Of a stretch of 44,449 nucleotides of DNA, positions 1 to 7,497 are shown one piece after another. Position 1 is the first letter of the stretch, and every line of letters begins with the position of its first letter. A program made the position numbers and the translations under genes. Origin of the DNA: an uncultured Paenibacillus sp. (GTDB taxonomy: Bacteria; Bacillota; Bacilli; Paenibacillales; Paenibacillaceae); the NCBI GenBank assembly GCA_927443375.1, contig CAKMKL010000017.1, positions 1 through 44,449 on the forward strand, in the 5' to 3' direction. The notes under the pieces are model-generated. The model did not search any database, was not told the origin of the DNA, and saw only the letters and a program-made list of their open reading frames with translations.

Positions 1-141
1 CGATCCGCGGTGCATTCTCTGCGATATTCCCGATGCCTTCCAGGATATCAATTGGAGCTTTAAGGGCACGCACAACACCTTTTCCTACTCCTTTTGGTGA
101 GAGTATCGGGTCTCTGGTCATTGAAGAAATGCTTTTATTAA
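1..141. repeat. terminal overlap, copy 1 (assembly circle join)
   Basis: These 141 bases are identical to 44309-44449. The repeat lies inside one long coding sequence, and joining the copies keeps the frame exactly (4,320 bp in total). A perfect repeat of odd length 141 is what a de Bruijn assembler leaves at the ends of a circular contig. I read it as the join of a 44,308-bp circle rather than a biological terminal repeat. Confidence 0.9.
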
Positions 142-3100
142 GCGCTCGATCCCCTTTCAACGCTGCAGTATAACCTCCGCCAGCTCTCCGGTACTCCTGT
201 GCCCAGTTTCGCAGTCCTGGGATATTCAAAGAATCGCCAATTCCACTAAAGATGGAATAAACCGTGTAAGCAATCTGCTTCGGCGGATTCTTGGATTGGA
301 TGGCTGACTGTGCAAGGTCCATCGTAGCGCCCTTGATAGCAAATGCCGGGGCCAGTAGACCTGTCGCGCCGCGCTTTGTAGCATTGGAGAATGCAGACAT
401 GGTGTCAATCAAGATGTTGGATGCCTGCGGACCCATGCCAATCAGGGTTTTCACAATCTCCGGATCCTCAACCTTGATGTAAACAGGCTCCCCGTTAACC
501 ATAGCCCGAACAACATTGTCCCCGTCCACTTTAGCTGTGCTGAATAGGTCCTTGAAATCCGCATCCAGCGCTTCAAGAAAGTCATCTTGACCACCACTCG
601 TAAGCACATCCTGCAAGTCAACCTTACTTTTGGGCTGCTGAATGATTTCTGCAACACCTCTGAATGCCTCAGGGTCACGCTTAATGGCATCTACCATGGA
701 TTGCATGGTCCGGTTACGCAATGCTGCATTAGTCCAGGCACCGACAGATTCAATAGTTGATTTCCGCGGATCTACAATATTCCGGACGGAACCGGTAGGG
801 CTGACCTCCCGGATAGGCGCTTTCTGGCCGCTAAAAGAAGACTTGGTGCTCTTCTGAATAAAGCTTTTTCCCGGCTTCTCTGAGCGCAAGAACTGCCGGC
901 GCATTGGAGAGTAGTTCGGATTCTTCTGCCGTAGTGCGTTGTACAGTTCATTGGAGATAAGGCCTTCTTTGACTCCGATTTCCCGTAGCACATTATCATT
1001 GAATTTATCCCATTCCTGGGCGATCTCTTCGAATCCAGGATAGCGCTGGTTCAACATATCAATACGCTGCTGCACTTTATCCGGGGTCATGTTAAGGTTC
1101 TCCGCATACACACGTTCACCGCGAGACATACGGGTTTTGGCATGCCGCAGAGTAAGATAATCAATGAAGTTCTTATCCTGCCCACGAGCCACCTTTTTGA
1201 AGATGTCATTAAGGCTGCTCCCGATGACTTCCCCTTCAAGATTTACAAATTTGTCACGAACAACGGTATTTGCAAGGTTATTCGCCCGAGTAGCGTCCAT
1301 AGCAGACTCGTACGTGTCTCTGCTGATCCGTTTTAGTGGGTCCAGGTTATCAACGAGGTTCTGGTATGTCGCCCGGGCCTGAGCAGATGCAGACTGTTTG
1401 ATTCCCTGTCTATCGTTCTTAATGCCGCGGCTAACGATCTGATCTGCAGTATCTACCGGACCGGTACCGACTCTTGATGTGCTGCCGCCTGCCGATATTC
1501 CTAGTCCCTGGTCGCCAAACAGATCTGTAAACATATCCTGCTGCTGTGGCTGAGCATTAACCTCTGGTGCAGCAGCAGCAAGTGGAGGGTGTGTACGGAC
1601 CTCGGGTTCAATACGGCTTATAGAAGACACTTCTGGTGATAACTTTGTTTGATCAAACTGTCCACTCATGATGTAGTCGATGTCGTCTTGTGTAAGAAAT
1701 TCTTTATTCATCATTTCCTGTTCCCGGCTGATCGGCTGGGCTGCACGCTGCGGTGTACCTATTGGTGTCTCAGGCGGTGCGGAAAACTCTGCTCTTGGTG
1801 TGCCTCCAGCGCGTCCAGCAACGGTCTGCGGTGCTGCTGCCGGGCTTACCACTTGTACAGGGTTTCGGTCTGCAGCACTCCGAACAGGATTGCCTATGCC
1901 GTAAACCTCGCGTTGATTTTGCAGATTACGGGCCTCACCAACCATGCCCCTTTGAGGTGTGGTAGTGGATCTGGACGGATACGCTAAGTTAATCAGATCG
2001 TCCAGTCCCGGGTCATTGCGGTCAGCCATTTGACTCCAAAGGTTTTCAAGCTCAATATCCTCACGGCCAGGCGTAAACTCACGTTTTTGAGCTTCGCTAA
2101 TAAGGCTTTCAAACTTCTGCCGATAAGTGTTAACCGGGCCGGTTCTTCTGCGTGCAATCGTAGGGCCTACTGTGTTACCCTGTGGCAGCGCTAACGGTTC
2201 CGGTGTGAAGTCAGATGGGTTGATGATCGGATCTGCGCTAGATGCAAGGTTAGAACGTGCCTCAGCAGCAGACTGCCGTATAGTTCCCCGACCTTCAGGG
2301 AGCGCTAGCACCTCTGTAATTGTCTCTTCAGGTAAGTTATTACGTCTAAATACCTTGCTAAGTGCTGAGCCCAGCCCGGTTAATGCGAGGTCACCTGCTC
2401 CGCCTATACCGGCTGCTAAAGCAATGTCCTTGGCACGACCTGATAAAGATTCTTTTTCACCGTTCGCCATTTCCCCAGCCTCAACACCGGACTGGAACAA
2501 TGCACCGCCAGCTGCACCTCTTGTCAGAGCCTGTACAGCCTTTGGAGCGTTCTTTATCAGAGGGTTAACCAATGCACTGCCGGCGCGGTAAGTGAGTTCC
2601 CCGGGAAGCAAGGAGCCTATCACATCCGCCACAACGCCGCCTTTAACATTTTCTGCTCGCTCTTTGTTTTCCTTCAGTTGGTCACTGTATGATTTTGGAC
2701 CAATTTTGATAAATAGATCATTGATCAAGTCAGATCCACCAAAGGTAGTAGCGCTCATCGCCCGATCAGTGAAGGCATTAAAGCCATCAATTGCCTTAGC
2801 GAACTTACTTTTCTCTTCTTTTTTGGCCGTTTGGCTTAAATCAACACCTGTAGCCTGCTTATATTGCTGCACTGCCATCGGTTCATTCCGGACTGCTCTT
2901 GCTGCCTCCGATTGCCGGGGATCACCGATAAGTATACCGGTCCGTTTCAGAAGTTCAGGCATAGGAGTACCAGGAGTTCCTGCACTATTTGCTGCTAATT
3001 CGGCTTGGCGCTGTCTAAATTTATCAGCCCTACTGGTGAGTGACTCAGTTTGAACAGGAGTTGAGGACTTTAAAGTACCGGAAAGAGCAGAACTGCGGAT

Positions 3101-3154
3101 TTCCGCAGCTCTTTTTCTCTGTTGCTCTATGAATTTTTCGTGTCGGGTTGCCAT
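1..3154 (-). CDS. giant DNA-ejection (internal virion) protein, N-terminal 1,050 residues
   Basis: The start is the ATG at 3152-3154 behind AGGAAG, 13 bp after the lysozyme-frame stop. The frame is open to base 1 and continues at 44308 down to 43143, giving 1,439 aa. The N-terminal third has an Arg/Glu/Gln-rich helix and a small Ala/Gly-rich hydrophobic stretch. The middle (about residues 330-520) is Pro/Gln/Ala-rich and low in complexity. The C-terminal third is helical. It lies among tail and ejection genes and ends against the lysis module, as internal or pilot proteins of podoviruses do. Role is inferred: release into the cell envelope with the DNA to form the trans-envelope conduit. Because the contig is cut inside it, simple gene callers will miss this 3.1-kb part. 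Confidence 0.85.
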   Translation of the reverse strand, partial: MATRHEKFIEQQRKRAAEIRSSALSGTLKSSTPVQTESLTSRADKFRQRQAELAANSAGTPGTPMPELLKRTGILIGDPRQSEAARAVRNEPMAVQQYKQATGVDLSQTAKKEEKSKFAKAIDGFNAFTDRAMSATTFGGSDLINDLFIKIGPKSYSDQLKENKERAENVKGGVVADVIGSLLPGELTYRAGSALVNPLIKNAPKAVQALTRGAAGGALFQSGVEAGEMANGEKESLSGRAKDIALAAGIGGAGDLALTGLGSALSKVFRRNNLPEETITEVLALPEGRGTIRQSAAEARSNLASSADPIINPSDFTPEPLALPQGNTVGPTIARRRTGPVNTYRQKFESLISEAQKREFTPGREDIELENLWSQMADRNDPGLDDLINLAYPSRSTTTPQRGMVGEARNLQNQREVYGIGNPVRSAADRNPVQVVSPAAAPQTVAGRAGGTPRAEFSAPPETPIGTPQRAAQPISREQEMMNKEFLTQDDIDYIMSGQFDQTKLSPEVSSISRIEPEVRTHPPLAAAAPEVNAQPQQQDMFTDLFGDQGLGISAGGSTSRVGTGPVDTADQIVSRGIKNDRQGIKQSASAQARATYQNLVDNLDPLKRISRDTYESAMDATRANNLANTVVRDKFVNLEGEVIGSSLNDIFKKVARGQDKNFIDYLTLRHAKTRMSRGERVYAENLNMTPDKVQQRIDMLNQRYPGFEEIAQEWDKFNDNVLREIGVKEGLISNELYNALRQKNPNYSPMRRQFLRSEKPGKSFIQKSTKSSFSGQKAPIREVSPTGSVRNIVDPRKSTIESVGAWTNAALRNRTMQSMVDAIKRDPEAFRGVAEIIQQPKSKVDLQDVLTSGGQDDFLEALDADFKDLFSTAKVDGDNVVRAMVNGEPVYIKVEDPEIVKTLIGMGPQASNILIDTMSAFSNATKRGATGLLAPAFAIKGATMDLAQSAIQSKNPPKQIAYTVYSIFSGIGDSLNIPGLRNWAQEYRRAGGGYTAALKGDRALNKSISSMTRDPILSPKGVGKGVVRALKAPIDILEGIGNIAENAPRI

Positions 3155-3167
3155 TTACTCACTTCCT

Positions 3168-3791
3168 TTAGGTTAACAATTTAAGTGCATCCTGAAGCTC
3201 GGTTTTAAAGCGTTTGACAACACTATTACGAACAGATTCAGATGAGTTTTTGAAGTATTTCTTCCCGTTATCCTTTGATCTCTCCGCATAAACCCTGATG
3301 ATAATCTCTCTGTCGCTCATACCTGGTGTGATCCCTGCATTCTTGAAAACATTAGTAGCACCACCCGATCCATGCTGCACCGCGGTTGACCACAATACAT
3401 CCTGTACGGCTGCTGATTTATTGGCTATATCCAGCCCGGTAGCTTTTTCCACCTTGCTAACAGCCGGTACATAGTGGCTGTTTTGAATGTAATTATGCTG
3501 CAGACGTGCAAAGTGTTCAGGTTCCTTGCTTGCGATTGCTTTCCACGCCGCGTCAAAAGTGGTTCCACCAACTGTTTTCCCCGCAAATGCCTTGTAGGTG
3601 TAAGGGTCCGCCTCTTTGAGATAGTTGAGGAAACTGTTCATATTGCTCTTGATGATCTGATATGACCCGTAAGACTTGCCGCCGATGTCCCCTGGATTAT
3701 TCGCAATAGTGCCGGGGTTGCCGTTTGATTCATATTTCCGTGACAGCGCCCCAAGGGATGAGCCTGTCGCAGCCCCCCGGCTACTTACTCC
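3168..3791 (-). CDS. lysozyme-like domain, expressed by -1 frameshift from the preceding gene
   Basis: This reading frame has a lysozyme/transglycosylase-type fold signature: KYESNGNPG, containing the likely catalytic Glu, then GGKSYGSYQI, an STAVQHG motif, and a basic C-terminal end. It has no ATG, GTG or TTG between its upstream stop and the Met at 3641, and that Met lies after the catalytic Glu, so independent initiation would yield a dead domain. The frame joins exactly to the upstream 518-aa gene by -1 slippage at TTTGGGG (3791-3797), giving a predicted protein of about 724 aa. Podovirus ejection proteins often carry such a muralytic domain (T7 gp16 is an example), used to drill the cell wall during infection. 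Confidence 0.75.
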   Translation of the reverse strand, partial: GVSSRGAATGSSLGALSRKYESNGNPGTIANNPGDIGGKSYGSYQIIKSNMNSFLNYLKEADPYTYKAFAGKTVGGTTFDAAWKAIASKEPEHFARLQHNYIQNSHYVPAVSKVEKATGLDIANKSAAVQDVLWSTAVQHGSGGATNVFKNAGITPGMSDREIIIRVYAERSKDNGKKYFKNSSESVRNSVVKRFKTELQDALKLLT

Positions 3792-3797
3792 CCCAAA
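3742..3797 (-). promoter_or_regulatory. programmed -1 frameshift signal: slippery TTTGGGG plus stem-loops
   Basis: On the minus strand the zero frame reads TTG GGG GAG TAA. The heptamer T_TTG_GGG fits the X_XXY_YYZ rule, and slipping to TTT GGG opens the lysozyme frame. Six bases downstream a 6-bp hairpin (GTAGCC / GGCTGC, 3784-3769) has a GGGG loop. A second hairpin (GACAG / CTGTC, 3768-3742) contains CCC that could pair with that loop as a pseudoknot. Spacing and placement match known bacterial and phage frameshift signals; efficiency cannot be judged from sequence. Confidence 0.65.
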
Positions 3798-5341
3798 TAT
3801 TTTTTATCAAGCGCTGATATTTCCGCAGATGTCAGACCTAGCAAGGACATGACTTGAGTATCTTGGCCATCCGGAAGGCCTACTGAGAGCACCCGTTGGT
3901 ATATTGCATCTTTATCTTCCCCGGTTAGCGCAACAGGTTTACCGAGAGAATCAGTCTTGGTAAATTCTGTTTTCAAAATATCGTAAACCTGGTTAGCGCT
4001 CATGCCACTATATTTTGCTGCCTCCGCTGGTGCATTAAGGCTATTTTCGTAATCGAGCCACGCCCGGGAATTGTCGTCCTGAGACAGCGCAAGTTGGGCT
4101 TGACGGTATGCTTCATCATTCGAAGAATTAAGCTGCTGCAGACCATAGCTAAGGCCATATTGACGCACATCCTCATCGAATTTAGCCTGCCATTGTTTAT
4201 CAGCGATGGCATCCCGAGCTTTAGAGTAAGCCAGTTGCTCCATCTGGTAGTTCTGGTTGAACTGTGTGTTCTGCTGGTCAGCTGTAAGTGGAGTGTTTGG
4301 ATTGCCAGCTTGCCGGTATAGCCCTGTCCAGTCAGTCTGTGGGTTTACCACACGCCCAGTAAGACGGCTAACAATGTCAGCAGCATTCATATTGTCGTTT
4401 CTCTCATTACGTGCGTTAGTGATAGCATTCTGATTCTGATCAGCCAGATACTGCAGCGCTGTGTTTGAATTATTGAACTGGTTCTGTGACCGTGTATCGT
4501 TTACTCCCTGTTGGTTCATCAGTGCCTCAAGGATGTTGTACTGATTGGACCGGTCACTCTGCGCCCGGGTGTCATAAACGCCTTGCTGTCCGGACAATGC
4601 ACTGACCAAGGAAGATAGGTTAGCGAGTCCTTGCTGCTGCTGAGCTTGGTTAGCTGCGATCAGCTGCGGCACCACCTGGAGTTGCATATATTCGTTAGCT
4701 TGGTTCTGTATGCCCTGTGCACGGTCTGCAAGGTTTGTGGACCGGCCGAATCCAGATGCACCCATGGACTCCTGCGCGGCCCGTGTGCTTTGCTGTGCGC
4801 CTCTCTGCGTTGCCGCCTGTTGTGCGGCATACTCGGCAGACGAATAAGGGTCATACGGCGTAGGGTTGTTAATGCGCTGTGTCAGCTGAGCCAGCACGTC
4901 AGCAACTTGACTGTCATAAGGATTCGCCACAACCGGTTGATTGATCTGTGCAAGTTGCTGAGTGATCTGCGCATCGTACGGGTTGACCGTAGCTTGTGGG
5001 GTCAAGACTTGCTGCGTCAGCCTGTTTTGGGTGTTCAATTGGTTAATTTGTCCCTGCGCTGAGTTGAGCATAGCCTGGTTAACGTATGCCGTACCGTTTG
5101 TATTGGCACCAGGACGGAAGATGTTGGTACCATCCACCGTTACATAACCATTGCTGTAGCCAATCCGGTTATTGTCTACGCCCATATTATTGAGCGCTTG
5201 CCGTGCCTGGATGCCGTAGGCGCTGTTTGGCGATACTGCTGCCGGGGCTGCAACCTGTGCGGCCGGATTCGTTGCCGCCACAGCCTGTGTGGTGCTTGTT
5301 GGCGCTGTGGATACTGTTGGTTTATTAGAGAGTACTGCCAT
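3785..5341 (-). CDS. Gln/Asn-rich DNA-ejection protein (short form, 518 aa)
   Basis: The start is the ATG at 5341 because AAAGGAGG stands 7 bp ahead; an in-frame codon 18 bp upstream overlaps that ribosome site. The protein is rich in Gln, Ala and Asn. It has NPYD-type repeats around residues 115-165, then a long helical Gln-rich body with alternating N/Q/A segments. It has no transmembrane helix. It sits between the tail genes and the giant ejection protein and is extended by the lysozyme frame through -1 slippage at its last codons. No family is certain. By position and composition it resembles internal/ejection proteins of podoviruses. Confidence 0.7.
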   Translation of the reverse strand: MAVLSNKPTVSTAPTSTTQAVAATNPAAQVAAPAAVSPNSAYGIQARQALNNMGVDNNRIGYSNGYVTVDGTNIFRPGANTNGTAYVNQAMLNSAQGQINQLNTQNRLTQQVLTPQATVNPYDAQITQQLAQINQPVVANPYDSQVADVLAQLTQRINNPTPYDPYSSAEYAAQQAATQRGAQQSTRAAQESMGASGFGRSTNLADRAQGIQNQANEYMQLQVVPQLIAANQAQQQQGLANLSSLVSALSGQQGVYDTRAQSDRSNQYNILEALMNQQGVNDTRSQNQFNNSNTALQYLADQNQNAITNARNERNDNMNAADIVSRLTGRVVNPQTDWTGLYRQAGNPNTPLTADQQNTQFNQNYQMEQLAYSKARDAIADKQWQAKFDEDVRQYGLSYGLQQLNSSNDEAYRQAQLALSQDDNSRAWLDYENSLNAPAEAAKYSGMSANQVYDILKTEFTKTDSLGKPVALTGEDKDAIYQRVLSVGLPDGQDTQVMSLLGLTSAEISALDKKYLGE

Positions 5342-5362
5342 GCGTGGGCCTCCTTTCAAATG

Positions 5363-5386
5363 AAAAAGGACCCCATTAGGAGTCCT
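5363..5386 (-). terminator. intrinsic terminator upstream of the ejection genes
   Basis: On the minus strand AGGACTCC-TAAT-GGGGTCCT forms an 8-bp stem with one wobble and runs into TTTTTC. It lies just before the ribosome site of the 518-aa gene, so it probably attenuates read-through from the toxin locus side. Confidence 0.6.
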
Positions 5387-5453
5387 TGCCGATCAAATAT
5401 TTACTTTATTTTAGCATGGTGGTGCAATACCTTTTGATTATTTCTGTATCACC

Positions 5454-5482
5454 TTGCTGCATAAAAATGGATGTGCTAAGAT
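5454..5482 (+). promoter_or_regulatory. sigma-A promoter of the antitoxin RNA
   Basis: TTGCTG, a 17-bp spacer and TAAGAT, with TG one base before the -10 (extended -10). It points toward the toxin 3' end; expected start near 5489. Confidence 0.65.
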
Positions 5483-5485
5483 ACA

Positions 5486-5519
5486 ATTAAAGAAGGAGCC
5501 GTGCTAGTAACACGACTCC
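5486..5519 (-). terminator. terminator of the toxin mRNA
   Basis: On the minus strand GGAGTCGTG-TTACTAG-CACGGCTCC forms a 9-bp stem with one mismatch followed by TTCTTT. The same hairpin forms the 5' stem-loop of the plus-strand antitoxin RNA. Confidence 0.55.
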
Positions 5520-5612
5520 CTGGTGTACAATCCGCATTAAGAGCGGTAGGCTTTGCAAGGGTGATCAAGAATAGACCGATCCTTACCGGGGGCGGTCTAT
5601 TTCTTTTTGTTA
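5489..5612 (+). ncRNA. type I antitoxin RNA, antisense to the toxin 3' end
   Basis: A plus-strand transcript from the promoter at 5454-5482 would end at the intrinsic terminator 5570-5610, about 120 nt. It is fully complementary to the last codons and 3' UTR of the convergent toxin gene. It begins with a stable hairpin (5495-5519), a typical loop for first contact with the target. This layout matches TxpA/RatA-type loci. The RNA itself is predicted, not observed. Confidence 0.65.
5570..5610 (+). terminator. terminator of antitoxin RNA, overlapping the toxin stop codon
   Basis: AATAGACCG (5570-5578) pairs with CGGTCTATT (5593-5601), followed by TCTTTTT. The right arm contains the complement of the toxin TAG stop (5597-5599). 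Confidence 0.7.
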
Positions 5613-5680
5613 AAAGATAAAACGAGTATCATCAACGTTGCAAACTGGATCATTAACGTCAATGCATCCTTTATCTCCAC
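5597..5680 (-). CDS. Hol_Tox-family small hydrophobic type I toxin (27 aa)
   Basis: A 27-codon gene begins with GTG at 5680, 8 bases after GGAGG; an in-frame ATG at 5686 is too close to the ribosome site. The peptide starts MEIKDALTLM, has one hydrophobic helix (about residues 7-22) and ends SFNKKK. This is the pattern of the putative holin-like toxin family (TxpA/BsrG-like type I toxins), which insert in the membrane. An antisense RNA with its own promoter overlaps the 3' end. It may act as a stability or abortive module of the lysogen; as a lysis factor it would be unusual because a separate holin exists. Confidence 0.8.
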   Translation of the reverse strand: MEIKDALTLMIQFATLMILVLSFNKKK

Positions 5681-5738
5681 AGGCATCACCTCCCTTCCGG
5701 GAGATTAGCCGACCGCCCTTATGCCATTGTACTGGATT

Positions 5739-5747
5739 ATTATAGCA
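5739..5747 (-). promoter_or_regulatory. extended -10 promoter of the toxin gene
   Basis: The minus strand reads TGCTATAAT here, a perfect extended -10 with a poor -35. It would give a toxin mRNA of about 240 nt with a roughly 50-nt leader. Confidence 0.55.
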
Positions 5748-5820
5748 GACTGTACCTTTATGAGGTATGGTCTTTTTGTGATACAAAAAAGGAGGCGGTA
5801 ACTTACCGTCCCCTTGTGAA

Positions 5821-6036
5821 TTAATTATGTTTGATATACGACTCCTGCTCAATCGACCGCAGCGACAGCACCTCAAGGATGCGCTCATGCCGTTCTTGAC
5901 GCTCTACCAGATCATTGATCTGCTCCGCGCTCTTGGCCACCTGTTCAAATGTTGCATCAAGCTTCGTCTCGATCCGGTCAACCTTCGTCTCGATACTATC
6001 CAGCTTGTCCAGGATCTGCTTCAGTACCTCTTCCAC
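5821..6036 (-). CDS. small coiled-coil protein (71 aa)
   Basis: The start is the GTG at 6036, preceded at 8 bp by AAAGGAG; reading from an upstream codon gives an unlikely leader. The sequence has heptad-like repeats (ILDKLDSIETKVDRIETKLD) and no membrane segment. It resembles the coiled-coil part of XhlA-type prophage proteins, but lacks the C-terminal transmembrane helix. Function unknown. Confidence 0.6.
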   Translation of the reverse strand: MEEVLKQILDKLDSIETKVDRIETKLDATFEQVAKSAEQINDLVERQERHERILEVLSLRSIEQESYIKHN

Positions 6037-6116
6037 CGTATCAACTCCTTTGTGACAGTATAGCAATTCTAGGTGAAATCGTAAACTAACCATCAGAACC
6101 CAACTTTGGGCTTTGA

Positions 6117-6653
6117 CTACTGCTGCAGCTCCGCGAGTTTAGCCTGAGCATCAGCTAAAACCTCTCTTGCAGCCTTCAAACGTATCTGAATGTACTCAAT
6201 GGACTCTTTTGCAGCCTTGATTTCCCCATCTGTTTTAGCATTGGCAAGGTCTTCTTCACTTTTCTTAAGCAGCGCCTCGAATTTGGAAATATCTTCGTTG
6301 CTGGTTTTAATAGATCCGGTGTATCGATCAATTTGTCTTTGTGTTTTTGCATCCTGAACAGCATTATTAGTCTCTGTTTGAATAGTCTGATCCACTGTAG
6401 CAACCTCCTTATCAGAGATAATTATTTTTTTACCATCTACCACAAGATTTGCACCTGTCGCCTCTGAAACTGCTCTCACTGGAGCATATGCAGTGCCGTT
6501 TATAACTACTGCATCAGAAACTTTTGCGCCATCCTTTTCAACTGTGAACAACCCTTGAACTTTTTGCCCTATTAAGCTTGTACTATCCGCAAATACAGAT
6601 GCTCCAGAAAATAAAAGTAAGCCGACAATAACGCCAGAAACGAATTTTTTCAA
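6117..6653 (-). CDS. secreted stalk-domain (copper amine oxidase N-like) coiled-coil protein
   Basis: It starts with TTG at 6653 behind AAGGGGCGG. Residues 1-22 are a clear signal peptide (MKK, hydrophobic core, SVFA cleavage end). Residues about 30-80 match the copper-amine-oxidase N-terminal / stalk domain, with VVINGTAYAPVRAVSEATGA and VVDGKKIII. Residues 95-178 are a charged coiled coil. Such domains are very common in secreted Paenibacillus proteins. A signal peptide is odd for a virion protein, so this is more likely a lysogenic-conversion or envelope protein. A possible promoter lies directly upstream. Confidence 0.75.
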   Translation of the reverse strand: MKKFVSGVIVGLLLFSGASVFADSTSLIGQKVQGLFTVEKDGAKVSDAVVINGTAYAPVRAVSEATGANLVVDGKKIIISDKEVATVDQTIQTETNNAVQDAKTQRQIDRYTGSIKTSNEDISKFEALLKKSEEDLANAKTDGEIKAAKESIEYIQIRLKAAREVLADAQAKLAELQQ

Positions 6654-6684
6654 AATTACCGCCCCTTTGTAGAATGATATCCCT

Positions 6685-6714
6685 ATTATCGGCTATACTT
6701 GTCATTTTTTGCAA
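6685..6714 (-). promoter_or_regulatory. possible promoter for the secreted protein gene
   Basis: On the minus strand TTGCAA, an 18-bp spacer and GATAAT precede the TTG start. Moderate match only. Confidence 0.35.
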
Positions 6715-7488
6715 TCACGAAGTAGTGAAAGTACCTCCGCCTGATGTTGCATTGTCTGGGTTTCCATGATTGTGGTTAGGAATAGTGACGGAATGTGTAT
6801 GAATAATATCCGCTTTGTTACTTATTTGATCTCTTATTTCATCCAGTATATCTCCAAGAGAAAGCTCATCATCCCTACTATAAATTTGGTACAGATTTTG
6901 GACTTGTACTTGAGGCGCAGTCAACCTCAATACATCCGGGGCCCATATTTCCAAATCACCAAGCGCGGAATTTATTGAACCTATTACTATGTCATTTGAA
7001 GTAAATCGTATTGCTGGAGCACCTGCAATGCTTGGTTGAATCTTAACAAAGTTACTGGCATCCTTATACGCTGCAAATAAGTCGTCTGTATCGCTCATTT
7101 CAGATCTCGGATATTCACCGTTCCTGGTAGCGATATATGAACCGAAGATTTGAATAGACTGGATCAATCCGGCAGTGATCGTCCCCAGGTCCGCGCTGAT
7201 AGCCGAAAGTTCATCCACAGTAATCTTTTCAGCAGTAACCGCACCAGCCTCAAGCTTCTCTGTAGTGATAGCACCAGCCTGAAGGTTTTCAGTCTGAACA
7301 GAGTCTGCTGCAAGCTTTCCGGCAGTGATGCTCTCAGCAATAATCACCTTTGCATCTAATCGGCTGATGTTGAGCGTATCCAAGGTGGAAAGTAGATAAG
7401 AGAGATACCGCTGCATACCGATATAGCAATCTCTCATTTCTTCTAGTGATGCGTTATCGCTGATATTAGGTATTTGTGGCGTTGGCAT
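6715..7488 (-). CDS. tail fibre / collar protein with repeat stalk and His-box
   Basis: ATG at 7488 follows AAGGAGG. Residues about 45-115 carry tandem repeats of the type ITAGKLAADSVQTENL and AGAITTEKLEAGAVTAEKI, which form trimeric stalks in phage tail proteins. The C-terminus has HTHSVTIPNHNHG, a cluster of alternating His like the metal-binding His boxes of trimeric fibres such as T4 gp37. It lies directly downstream of the nozzle gene (9 bp), suggesting attachment to the tail hub. Confidence 0.7.
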   Translation of the reverse strand: MPTPQIPNISDNASLEEMRDCYIGMQRYLSYLLSTLDTLNISRLDAKVIIAESITAGKLAADSVQTENLQAGAITTEKLEAGAVTAEKITVDELSAISADLGTITAGLIQSIQIFGSYIATRNGEYPRSEMSDTDDLFAAYKDASNFVKIQPSIAGAPAIRFTSNDIVIGSINSALGDLEIWAPDVLRLTAPQVQVQNLYQIYSRDDELSLGDILDEIRDQISNKADIIHTHSVTIPNHNHGNPDNATSGGGTFTTS

Positions 7489-7497
7489 AAATCCTCC

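Noticed and set aside
1-141. Possible biological direct terminal repeat of the phage genome
   Set aside because: It lies inside a gene that stays in frame only when the copies are merged, and its length is a typical assembler overlap.
3168-3641. Lysozyme gene starting at the ATG 3641
   Set aside because: That start would remove the catalytic Glu motif and has no ribosome site; the frame extends upstream to the slippery sequence.
5610-5888. 92-codon minus frame across the toxin locus
   Set aside because: It conflicts with the well-supported toxin gene and promoters and has no protein-like composition.
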